Shown here piece after piece: positions 1-5,643 of a stretch of DNA of 7,830 bases. Positions within the stretch are counted from its first letter, which is position 1. Each line of letters starts with the position of its first letter. The notes below the pieces were generated by a model. That model was not told where the DNA came from. It did not search any database and saw nothing but the letters and a program-made list of their open reading frames with translations. The translations under genes were made by a program, and so were the position numbers. Source of the stretch: Pseudomonadota bacterium (GTDB lineage: Bacteria > Pseudomonadota > Alphaproteobacteria > Rhizobiales > Rhizobiaceae); contig JAEYXI010000420.1 of assembly GCA_023428515.1 (NCBI GenBank), positions 1 to 7,830 of the forward strand. The letters run 5' to 3'.

Positions 1-809
1 GCTTTCATGCGCTCGATCTGCAGGGGCGGCGTGCCGTCGTCCACGACGATCACGTCGAAATCCTCGAGCGCGCACATCGCGTGCAGCGCACGGCGGTCGA
101 ACTTCGAATGATCGGCCATCAGGACGCGCTTGGCTGCGCTCTCGAACATGGCGCGCTTGGTCTCGACCATCTCCGGCGACTGGTGGAACACCATGCCGTC
201 GGTGATCGCGGCCATCGACAGGAAGACGCAGTCGGCGCGCAGCCGCCGGATTTCTCCTGTGGTCACCGGCCCCAGAAACGCGTTGCACCAGTTGGCGTAC
301 TGGCCGCCAAGGCCGATCAGCGTCAGGTCGGTCACGCCCTTCAGTTCGTTGATGAGGCTGAGCGAGTTGGTGATCGCCGTGAGGGGCACACGCGCCGCCA
401 GAAGCGGCACCAGCTCGTGTACGGTGGTGGAATCGTCGAAAAAGATCGCCTGGCCCGGCTCCACGAGCGCCGCGGCGGCCTCCGCGATCGCACGTTTCTC
501 TGCGAGCTGCCGGCCGGCGCGGTAGACGTCGCTGGATTCGATGAGGCTTGTCGGGGCGGCGGAAACGATGCCGCGCGTCTTGCGCAGGAGGCCGCGGTTG
601 ACCAATTCGTCGAGGTCGCGGTGTGCCGTCATCAGGCTGATGCCGAAGCGCTCGGTGATTTCCTCGATCCGCATCGTGCCTTCCGACATGACCAGTTCGG
701 CCAGGAGCTGACGCCGGGCGATCTGGCGCGCATGCCGGCTGTCGCTCGGCACCTGGTCCGGTGCTGTCCGGTCGGGCATCTGGTCGTGAGATTCGGAGCT
801 GTCTGTCAT
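1..809 (-). CDS. DeoR-family transcriptional regulator (3' end cut by window edge)
   Basis: Reading the minus strand from ATG at 809-807 gives 269 codons without a stop; the C-terminus lies beyond base 1. Residues 26-80 form a DeoR winged helix-turn-helix, with the recognition stretch FGISLMTAHRDLDELVNRG at about 55-73. Residues about 95-269 form the DeoR C-terminal sensor domain, which in this family binds phosphorylated sugars. Its landmarks are FFDDSTT (123-129), TNSLSLINEL (147-156), GGQY (168-171) and ADHSKF (232-237). Most of the usual family length (about 250-260) is present, so probably only a short tail is missing. The first 25 residues are a polar, acidic extension before the HTH; M11 (777-779) is an alternative start, and neither start has a strong Shine-Dalgarno. 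The gene lies 54 bases after the binding-protein gene, so it may be co-transcribed with the transporter past a hairpin. Rhizobial erythritol loci carry a DeoR-type regulator (EryR) near the isomerase genes, and this is a plausible equivalent. The family call is firm; the target genes and effector are inferred. Confidence 0.93.
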   Translation of the reverse strand, partial: MTDSSESHDQMPDRTAPDQVPSDSRHARQIARRQLLAELVMSEGTMRIEEITERFGISLMTAHRDLDELVNRGLLRKTRGIVSAAPTSLIESSDVYRAGRQLAEKRAIAEAAAALVEPGQAIFFDDSTTVHELVPLLAARVPLTAITNSLSLINELKGVTDLTLIGLGGQYANWCNAFLGPVTTGEIRRLRADCVFLSMAAITDGMVFHQSPEMVETKRAMFESAAKRVLMADHSKFDRRALHAMCALEDFDVIVVDDGTPPLQIERMK

Positions 810-831
810 GCTCGCGTATGTACAGGAAGAA

Positions 832-855
832 GGGGGCGCCGTCGCCGGTGCCCCC
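832..855 (-). terminator. GC-rich hairpin between binding protein and DeoR genes, possible (attenuating) terminator
   Basis: On the minus strand GGGGGC (855-850) pairs with GCCCCC (837-832). After one A/C mismatch an inner CCG/CGG stem encloses GCGA, a GNRA-type tetraloop. The RNA continues with TTCTTCCT, pyrimidine-rich but not a clean U-run. The hairpin starts 8 bases after the binding-protein stop codon. It could be a weak intrinsic terminator or a 3' stabilising structure that gives high binding-protein and low regulator expression. The structure is read from the sequence; its function is inferred. Confidence 0.5.
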
Positions 856-863
856 TGCTCGTC

Positions 864-1811
864 TTACTCGGACAGCGTGAATGCAGCCGTATATTTGTCG
901 ACATTGTCCTTGGTGATCAGGATGCAGTCGAATAGCTGCTTCTCGGTCTCCGCGCCGGTCTTGCCGGTCTTGATGAAGTTGTCGGCCTGCTTGACGGCTT
1001 CAGCGGAGAACACGGCGACAGGCTGCAGGACAGTGTACTGCATCTCACCCGATTTGACGGCGGCGACCGCATCCGGCGAGCCGTCGAAGCCGCCGACCTT
1101 CACCTGGTCGAGCTTGCCGGCCTCCTTGAGCGCCGCAATCGCGCCGAGCGCCATCTCGTCATTGCCGGATATGACGCCGACGATGTCCGGATTGGCCTGC
1201 AGCATCGACTGCATCTTCTGGTAGCCCTGCGTGCGGTCCCAGTTCGCGACTTCCTGCGCGGACTTGCTCAGGTCGGGATACTGGGTCAGCACGGTCTCGT
1301 AGCCGTTTGAGCGCGTGGCAGCGTTGTTGTCCGCCGGATTGCCGAACAGCTCGACATACTTGCCCTTGTCGCCGACCGACTCGACCCACTGCTGCGCGCC
1401 GAGCGCCGCGCCCTGCGCGTTGTTGGACACGAGCTGCGCCTTGGCGAGGCCTTCCTGGTTGATCTCGGCATTGACGAGGAGGACCGGGATGCCGGCGTCG
1501 ACGGCCTTCTTCACCGCACCGACCGAACCGTCGGCATTCGCCGGGTCGAGGATGATCGCGACCGACTTGTTGGTGATGGCGGTGTCGATCAGCGTGCTCT
1601 CGGTGTTGGTGTCGCCCTTGTGCGCGCTGACATTGGCCGAGTAGCCGAGTTCCTCGGCGGTCTTCTTGGCGACTTCACCCTCGGTGAACCAGTAGGGGTT
1701 CGCCGGGTCGGTGACGATGATGCTGATCAGGCCTTCGGCCCAGGCATGGCTGGCCATGAGCGGCAGGGCAGCGGCTGCGGCAAGCATCAGTTTTCTGGTC
1801 TTGTCGAACAT
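864..1811 (-). CDS. eryG: Periplasmic sugar/polyol-binding protein of an ABC importer (RbsB/EryG type)
   Basis: A 315-residue periplasmic binding protein of the ribose/LacI fold (Peripla_BP_4) that captures the substrate and delivers it to the permease and ATPase encoded upstream. It has a Sec signal peptide: KTRK, a hydrophobic Ala/Leu stretch (8-20), and a likely AWA|EG cleavage after residue 25. Family landmarks are NPYW (38-41), ILDPANAD (87-94), a conserved Arg in ATRSNG (R167), SGNDEMALGA (215-224), GGFDGSPD (240-247) and VLQP (261-264). Length is normal for the family. The Asp-Arg pair that binds ribose in RbsB appears to be replaced by N114-A115, so ribose is an unlikely ligand. ATG at 1811 has GGGAG 7 bases upstream. 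The gene follows the permease after 113 bases with no obvious promoter or strong terminator that I could see. The symbol is given by analogy with rhizobial erythritol loci and is less certain than the family. Confidence 0.93.
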   Translation of the reverse strand: MFDKTRKLMLAAAAALPLMASHAWAEGLISIIVTDPANPYWFTEGEVAKKTAEELGYSANVSAHKGDTNTESTLIDTAITNKSVAIILDPANADGSVGAVKKAVDAGIPVLLVNAEINQEGLAKAQLVSNNAQGAALGAQQWVESVGDKGKYVELFGNPADNNAATRSNGYETVLTQYPDLSKSAQEVANWDRTQGYQKMQSMLQANPDIVGVISGNDEMALGAIAALKEAGKLDQVKVGGFDGSPDAVAAVKSGEMQYTVLQPVAVFSAEAVKQADNFIKTGKTGAETEKQLFDCILITKDNVDKYTAAFTLSE

Positions 1812-1924
1812 TCTTCTACTCCCTTGGATGTTAAAGTCCGTTGCAGGTTACCGGTTGTCCCCGGCGATCTTTTCCACTGACGTCGAAACCTCCTCGTCAG
1901 GGAGAAGCTTGGGTAAGGGGACGC

Positions 1925-2968
1925 TCAGCGCTTGGCCGAGCGGCCCTTGTATTTGATCGAGTTCAGGAGCACGGCGAGCACGATCACCGCACCGGTGAAC
2001 ACGGTTTGCCAGTAGGACGACACGCCGATGATCACGAGGCCGTCCGACAGGAAGCCGATCACGAAGGCGCCGAGCATCGTTCCGCGGACGGTACCGCGTC
2101 CGCCCGTCAGCGCTGCGCCGCCGATGACGACGGCCGCGATCGCCGTCAGTTCATAGGTCGTCCCCGCGGTCGGTCCAGCCGAAGTCAGTTGCGAGGAGAG
2201 CACCAGGCCCGCCAGCGCCGCGCAAATGCCCGAGAGGACATAGACGGTGATCTTGACGTACTTGACCGGGACGCCCGAAAGCTCGGCAGCGCGCTCATTG
2301 CCGCCTGATGCATAAAGCCAGCGCCCGAAGGCGGTGCGGGCGAGCATGAGATGGCAGGCGACCGCCACGACGATCAGGACCCAGACACCGATCGGCACGC
2401 CGGCCAGCCGGTAGAAGCCGAGCCAGTCGAAGCCTGTATTGCCAAGTTCCGGCCGTCCGCCGAGGTTGTTGTAGGTAAGGCCGTTGGTCTGAAGCAGCGC
2501 CACGCCGCGCGCGACATAGAGCGTCCCCAGCGTCGCGACGAAGGCAGGAACCTTGAAATAGGCGATAAGCACACCATTGATCGCCCCGACGAATGCGCCG
2601 AGCGCGCAGGTGATCACCACGACCGCCCAGACCGGCGGGTAGAGGATGACGCCGAGCGGTTCGATCGTGACGCCCTGCATGAGCGCGCCGGCCACCACGC
2701 CGCACAGCGCCAGTACCGAGCCGACGGACAGGTCGATGCCGCCGTTCAGGATCACGACAAGCATGCCTATGGACAGCAGTCCGTAGATGGCGACGTGGTT
2801 CGCCATCGTCAGGAAATTCGGAATGGTGAAGTAGTTCGGCGACAGAAAGGAGAAGACCGCGACGATGACGATCAGCGCGAGGAAGGCGCGCCCTTCGAGC
2901 AGCATCTTGGCGATATCGAAGCCGCCACCCGAACGGCTCGGCGCCTTGGCTTGTACGGCGTCGCTCAT
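1925..2968 (-). CDS. eryF: Sugar ABC transporter permease (RbsC/EryF type)
   Basis: A 347-residue inner-membrane permease of the RbsC/BPD_transp_2 family, forming the translocation channel as a presumed dimer. Hydrophobic segments run through the protein, for example about 28-44, 60-75, 83-97, 112-136, 193-210, 240-258, 275-290, 298-315 and 322-336. Family motifs are GGIDLSVGS (76-84), PAFVATLGTL (141-150), ASGGNERAAELSGV (220-233), AIAAVVIGGAALTGGRGTV (276-294) and YWQTVFTGAVIVLAVL (319-334). The length is slightly above the usual 310-340 because of a hydrophilic N-terminal tail. ATG 2968-2966 overlaps the ATPase stop (ATGA), and GGAG lies 8 bases upstream inside the ATPase gene. This implies translational coupling and matched amounts of the two proteins. 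The transporter family is firm; the eryF symbol is by locus analogy. Confidence 0.94.
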   Translation of the reverse strand: MSDAVQAKAPSRSGGGFDIAKMLLEGRAFLALIVIVAVFSFLSPNYFTIPNFLTMANHVAIYGLLSIGMLVVILNGGIDLSVGSVLALCGVVAGALMQGVTIEPLGVILYPPVWAVVVITCALGAFVGAINGVLIAYFKVPAFVATLGTLYVARGVALLQTNGLTYNNLGGRPELGNTGFDWLGFYRLAGVPIGVWVLIVVAVACHLMLARTAFGRWLYASGGNERAAELSGVPVKYVKITVYVLSGICAALAGLVLSSQLTSAGPTAGTTYELTAIAAVVIGGAALTGGRGTVRGTMLGAFVIGFLSDGLVIIGVSSYWQTVFTGAVIVLAVLLNSIKYKGRSAKR

Positions 2969-2970
2969 TG
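2955..2970. repeat. 16-base repeat at permease start, copy 1
   Basis: ACGGCGTCGCTCATTG here is identical to bases 4547-4562. In both places it covers the first codons of a minus-strand gene, so permease and ATPase both begin MSDAV, and includes the ATGA overlap with the preceding gene. Confidence 0.85.
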
Positions 2971-4560
2971 CAATGGCTCCGGGTGTCGTCTGTCGGAAAT
3001 GCGGGAATGCGCGCCAGCCGGAACGGCTACCGCATCAGGCTCGGATTCGCCGGAAGCGGCCATGATCCGCTCCTTGGTCACATCCGGACCGAACTCCGCC
3101 GAGATCCTGCCCTTGCGCATCACGATGATGCGATGCGCGACGGCGAGGCATTCGCCGACCTCGGAGGTCGAGTAGACGACGGCGAGACCTTTGCGAGCTC
3201 CTTCGGCGAGCAGCCTGAAGACCTCTGCCTTGGCGCCGATGTCGATACCGCGGCTCGGCTCGTCGAGCAGCACCACCGACGGCCCGGTGGCCAGCATCTT
3301 GCCAATAACGACCTTCTGCTGGTTGCCGCCGGAAAGCGACCCGATCATCGCGCCGCCTCCGCTTGTCTTTATCTGCACGTTGCGGATCGACCGGTCGATG
3401 ATCTCGTTCTCGGCCCGGCGCGACGTGAAAATGCGTCTCGCGAAAGCGGCGATACTGGCGAGCGACAGGTTCTGTCCGACCGTCATGGTCTGGACCAGTC
3501 CGTCGCGCTGGCGATCCTCCGGGACCAGCACCAGGCCGGCGTCGATGCGCTCGGCGATCGATAGGCCGGAAACGTCCTTGCCGTGCAGTAGGACACGGCC
3601 GCCTGACGGCTTCAGCCGCCCGGCGATACATTCCATGAGTTCGGTGCGTCCGGCGCCCATGAGACCGTAGAAACAGACGATCTCGCCGGCCTTCACCTCG
3701 AGCGACAGCCGATCCACGACGGAATAGCCGCCAGGCGCCGGCACGCTCAGGCCCTCCACCTTGAGCGCCACCGCGCCCTGTTCGTAGCCCGACGGCGGTG
3801 AGCCCAGATCGTAGTTCTCGCCGACCATGTTGCGCACGATCCATTCGAGATCGATCTCGGCGCGCGGCGCATAGGCGGTCATGTTGCCGTCGCGCAGCAC
3901 GACGGCGTGATTGGTGATCTGCAGCGCCTCTTCCAGATGATGCGAGATGTAGACTATCGAGACGCCCTTGGCGGTGAGGTCCCGAATGACCTTGAACAAC
4001 AACTCGACTTCGGTCGCCGAGAGCGCCGAGGTCGGCTCGTCCATGATGAGGATACGGCTCTGGACCGACAGCGCGCGTGCGATCTCGACAATCTGCTGCT
4101 GGCCGAGGCGCAGTTCCTCGACCGGCGTGAGCGGGTCGATGTCTTGCTCGAGCTCCTCCATCAACTGACGGGCCTGGCGCTCTTCCTCGGCGAAATCGAC
4201 GCCGGTTGCCGTGCGGATCTCGCGACCCATGAAGATGTTGTCGCGCACGCTCAGATTGAGCGCGAGACTGAGTTCCTGATGGATGATCGAGATGCCGCGG
4301 TCGCGCGCGTCCGTCGTCGACGAAAAGTGAACCGGCTCGCCATCGAGCAGGATTTCGCCCGACGATGGCTGTTCGACACCGGAGAGTATCTTCATCAGCG
4401 TCGACTTACCCGCGCCGTTCTCGCCGAAAAGCGTCGTCACCTGCCCGCGATGGATGTCGAAATTCACGCCCTTCAGCGCGTGGACGTTGCCGTAGGATTT
4501 GGCGACGTTGCGCGCGGCGAGAACGACCTCGCGCACATCGAGAGGGACGGCGTCGCTCAT
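2965..4560 (-). CDS. eryE: Sugar ABC transporter ATP-binding protein, two fused NBDs (RbsA/EryE type)
   Basis: A 531-residue cytoplasmic ATPase with two fused nucleotide-binding domains, as in RbsA/MglA, energising import through the neighbouring permease. NBD1 has Walker A GENGAGKST (46-54), Q-loop Q95, signature LRLGQ (150-154), Walker B ILIMDEP (170-176) and H-loop H207. NBD2 has a modified Walker A GLMGAGRTE (299-307), signature LSGGNQQK (409-416), Walker B VVLLDEP (429-435) and Ser/Glu (S466, E467) where the H-loop His would be. About 25 polar residues follow the usual C-terminus. ATG 4560-4558 overlaps the stop of the DUF2291-like gene (ATGA). There is no Shine-Dalgarno ahead of it, so it probably relies on re-initiation. 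No other in-frame start is convincing before the first beta strand. The symbol is by analogy with rhizobial ery loci. Confidence 0.95.
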   Translation of the reverse strand: MSDAVPLDVREVVLAARNVAKSYGNVHALKGVNFDIHRGQVTTLFGENGAGKSTLMKILSGVEQPSSGEILLDGEPVHFSSTTDARDRGISIIHQELSLALNLSVRDNIFMGREIRTATGVDFAEEERQARQLMEELEQDIDPLTPVEELRLGQQQIVEIARALSVQSRILIMDEPTSALSATEVELLFKVIRDLTAKGVSIVYISHHLEEALQITNHAVVLRDGNMTAYAPRAEIDLEWIVRNMVGENYDLGSPPSGYEQGAVALKVEGLSVPAPGGYSVVDRLSLEVKAGEIVCFYGLMGAGRTELMECIAGRLKPSGGRVLLHGKDVSGLSIAERIDAGLVLVPEDRQRDGLVQTMTVGQNLSLASIAAFARRIFTSRRAENEIIDRSIRNVQIKTSGGGAMIGSLSGGNQQKVVIGKMLATGPSVVLLDEPSRGIDIGAKAEVFRLLAEGARKGLAVVYSTSEVGECLAVAHRIIVMRKGRISAEFGPDVTKERIMAASGESEPDAVAVPAGAHSRISDRRHPEPLQ

Positions 4561-4562
4561 TG
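4547..4562. repeat. 16-base repeat at ATPase start, copy 2
   Basis: Identical to 2955-2970. It carries the MSDAV start of the ATPase gene and the ATGA junction with the DUF2291-like gene. Confidence 0.85.
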
Positions 4563-5207
4563 GACGGTCACGCGAACCGGCGTGATCAGCCAGTTCTTCG
4601 GGTTGATGAGCCGGAAAGCGCCGACGACCGTAATCGTCTTGCCGCCGATATTCGCCGTATCGATCGGGTCGAGCACAGCCTTCTTCATGGCGCGATTTAT
4701 CCCCGAACCGGCGTTCTGGTACTCGATCTGGTTCTTGAAATTGCCGAAGGCGATGTCGCCCGGCACGTCACGGAGTTCCGTCCCGTTGATGGCAGGGCCG
4801 GTCTGCACACGGATACGGATGTCGGCCGGAACGCCGTCCACCTTGACGTCATAGACGCCCGATTTCCCCTCGCCCACCACGCCCGTGAGCTTCACCGGCA
4901 TGATCGCGCCGGTCGAAGAAGGCGTGCCGTACTGCTTGGCCGCGGCATCCTTGTCACCAAGAACCGCCGGACCGAGCGCTGCAGCGTCCACAGCCTTGCC
5001 GTCCACGAATGTCTGGATGCGCGGGAATTGCTCCTCGCCAAACGCATCGGCCGAGAAACCTTGCTGACGGGCGTCCCGCTCGGATCCGATCCGCACGACG
5101 GTCGTGTCGACCGCCATGGCGATGACCACGGCCGCCGCGAGCACCCCGATGATGAGGCGTCCGCGGCGCGGCGCGGTTTGGGCCTTGGGAGCCAATACGT
5201 CAGCCAT
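4557..5207 (-). CDS. DUF2291-like membrane-anchored periplasmic protein, first gene of transporter operon
   Basis: A 216-residue protein that I match to the DUF2291 family (often called predicted periplasmic lipoprotein, found with sugar ABC transporters). The match is from memory of its conserved C-terminal half: FGNFKNQIEYQNAGSGIN (154-171), a VVGAF strand (194-198) and a closing NPKNWLITPV (202-211). Its molecular role is not established. Residues 1-16 are basic and polar, 17-34 form one hydrophobic helix, and the rest is soluble and probably periplasmic. There is no cysteine anywhere, so it cannot be a lipoprotein; the helix likely anchors it. I chose ATG 5207-5205 over the TTG three bases upstream because GGGAGGAA (5218-5211) is correctly spaced for it. 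The gene opens the operon and overlaps the ATPase gene by 4 bases, suggesting a role in assembly or function of this importer. Confidence 0.82.
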   Translation of the reverse strand: MADVLAPKAQTAPRRGRLIIGVLAAAVVIAMAVDTTVVRIGSERDARQQGFSADAFGEEQFPRIQTFVDGKAVDAAALGPAVLGDKDAAAKQYGTPSSTGAIMPVKLTGVVGEGKSGVYDVKVDGVPADIRIRVQTGPAINGTELRDVPGDIAFGNFKNQIEYQNAGSGINRAMKKAVLDPIDTANIGGKTITVVGAFRLINPKNWLITPVRVTVQ

Positions 5208-5210
5208 CAA

Positions 5211-5218
5211 TTCCTCCC
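5211..5218 (-). promoter_or_regulatory. Strong ribosome binding site of the transporter operon
   Basis: Minus-strand GGGAGGAA with 5 bases (AATTG) between GGAGG and ATG 5207. It supports ATG rather than the adjacent in-frame TTG at 5210 as the start of the DUF2291-like gene. Confidence 0.75.
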
Positions 5219-5487
5219 GCTCGAGATTCTCGGACGTCTCCGCCCGTGGACTTTCCCGATAATTGTTATCTCTATGTTATTTTCACGACCAAATCAGTGT
5301 TTCCAACTCGCTCTTTGCAAGCGTGACGCTGGTTGCATCCATTGGAGAAAACTGTCGGAGAAAATCTCCTCAATCCCCTATTGCCATGAAGATCAATCAT
5401 TTAATGATGCGGCACCGCCCTCCTCCAAAGTCGATGATCGCTAACGTATCTGAAAATATTTGCTGTGTCTGCAAAAAAATTCATGCA

Positions 5488-5514
5488 TTGTGTTACCTTT
5501 ATGGTAGATATAGA
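5488..5514 (+). promoter_or_regulatory. Weak candidate promoter for the kinase operon with internal palindrome
   Basis: TTGTGT (5488-5493) and TATAGA (5509-5514) resemble -35 and -10 boxes, but the spacing is 15 bases, short of the usual 16-18. The palindrome TACC-TTTAT-GGTA (5494-5506) fills the spacer, where a repressor could block RNA polymerase. A start near 5521 would give a leader RNA of roughly 70 bases before the leader ORF. Speculative. Confidence 0.3.
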
Positions 5515-5523
5515 CGATGAGAT

Positions 5524-5541
5524 GCCGCATGGAGGTGCGGC
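5524..5541 (+). other. Leader RNA hairpin 1
   Basis: GCCGCA (5524-5529) and TGCGGC (5536-5541) form a perfect 6-bp stem with a six-base loop, TGGAGG, that itself looks like a Shine-Dalgarno. It lies in the probable 5' untranslated leader of the kinase operon. The stem is visible; function is unknown. Confidence 0.45.
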
Positions 5542-5563
5542 TCGGCTTGCGCGTCTCGGGACA

Positions 5564-5580
5564 TCTCCGGACCGCGGAGG
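5564..5580 (+). other. Leader RNA hairpin 2 covering part of the Shine-Dalgarno run
   Basis: TCTCCG (5564-5569) can pair with CGGAGG (5575-5580) around a five-base loop, with one G-U pair at the base. It would hide the first part of the GGAGGAGGAGGA run ahead of the leader ORF while leaving AGGAGG at 5581-5586 free. It could tune initiation. Confidence 0.4.
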
Positions 5581-5587
5581 AGGAGGA
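5576..5587 (+). promoter_or_regulatory. Triple Shine-Dalgarno run (GGAGGAGGAGGA) for the leader ORF
   Basis: Three overlapping GGAGG elements lie 3, 6 and 9 bases before ATG 5590. This is the only strong plus-strand ribosome binding site upstream of the kinase, and it sits about 50 bases too far upstream to serve the kinase ATG directly. Confidence 0.75.
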
Positions 5588-5589
5588 CC

Positions 5590-5643
5590 ATGGCGATGAC
5601 CAAAAGGCGCCAACGACGCTTGTTCCGGTCTGCTGACCTATGA
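5590..5643 (+). CDS. 17-residue Arg-rich leader peptide translationally coupled to the kinase
   Basis: ATG 5590 opens a 17-codon frame, MAMTKRRQRRLFRSADL, ending in TGA at 5641-5643. It has the best ribosome binding site of the right operon. Its stop overlaps the kinase start as ATGA (kinase ATG 5640-5642), the same junction type used twice in the transporter operon. The kinase lacks a Shine-Dalgarno, so ribosomes ending the leader probably re-initiate on it. Five of 17 residues are Arg, next to one Lys. AGG, CGA, TTG and CTA are codons usually avoided in GC-rich genomes, so slow translation or stalling is conceivable. I recognise no family. It may act only through its translation rather than as a peptide. 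Being short, it needs conservation or ribosome profiling to be certain. Confidence 0.62.
   Translation: MAMTKRRQRRLFRSADL

Larger units (their letters stand above)
5219..5575. promoter_or_regulatory. Divergent intergenic control region of the two operons
   Basis: The gene-free region between the divergent operons is more AT-rich than the flanking genes and must hold both promoters. I see several short perfect inverted repeats: GATAA-TTG-TTATC (5258-5270), TGCAA-N12-TTGCA (5316-5337), GGAGA-AAA-TCTCC (5357-5369), ATCATT-T-AATGAT (5396-5408), TTTGC-N7-GCAAA (5459-5475) and TACC-TTTAT-GGTA (5494-5506). GGAGAAAA is directly repeated at 5344-5351 and 5357-5364. Short ORFs here lack ribosome binding sites and are not believable genes. 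Promoters cannot be placed firmly. On the minus strand TTGGTC (5292-5287) precedes an AT-rich stretch around 5269-5258. On the plus strand TTGTGT (5488-5493) precedes TATAGA (5509-5514) with a short 15-base spacer. Which repeats bind the DeoR regulator or an EryD-type regulator is unknown. Confidence 0.6.

Noticed and set aside
81..935. Long plus-strand open frame opposite the DeoR gene
   Set aside because: Antisense shadow in GC-rich DNA; the minus-strand frame has clear DeoR motifs, and the plus-strand protein has no family features.
1812..1924. Possible small gene, promoter or processing hairpin between permease and binding-protein genes
   Set aside because: Only 4-5 bp stems and no convincing promoter boxes or open frame; treated as an intra-operon spacer with a ribosome binding site.
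2351..3175. Plus-strand open frame opposite the permease/ATPase junction
   Set aside because: Low-complexity Arg/Asp/His-rich translation typical of an antisense frame, crossing two well-supported genes.
5208..5210. TTG as start of the DUF2291-like gene
   Set aside because: The adjacent ATG at 5207 has good Shine-Dalgarno spacing and is the more usual start.
3907..5444. Two long plus-strand frames (3907-4854 and 4365-5444) opposite the ATPase and DUF2291-like genes
   Set aside because: Arg-rich antisense translations without ribosome binding sites or motifs; the opposite strand carries Walker motifs.
5263..5520. 85-codon plus-strand frame in the intergenic region
   Set aside because: No ribosome binding site, base composition unlike the coding genes, and it runs through the likely kinase promoter.
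5517..5636. 39-codon plus-strand frame from ATG 5517 (and a 25-codon frame from ATG 5522)
   Set aside because: Neither has a Shine-Dalgarno or a coupled junction to the kinase; the 17-codon frame at 5590 has both.
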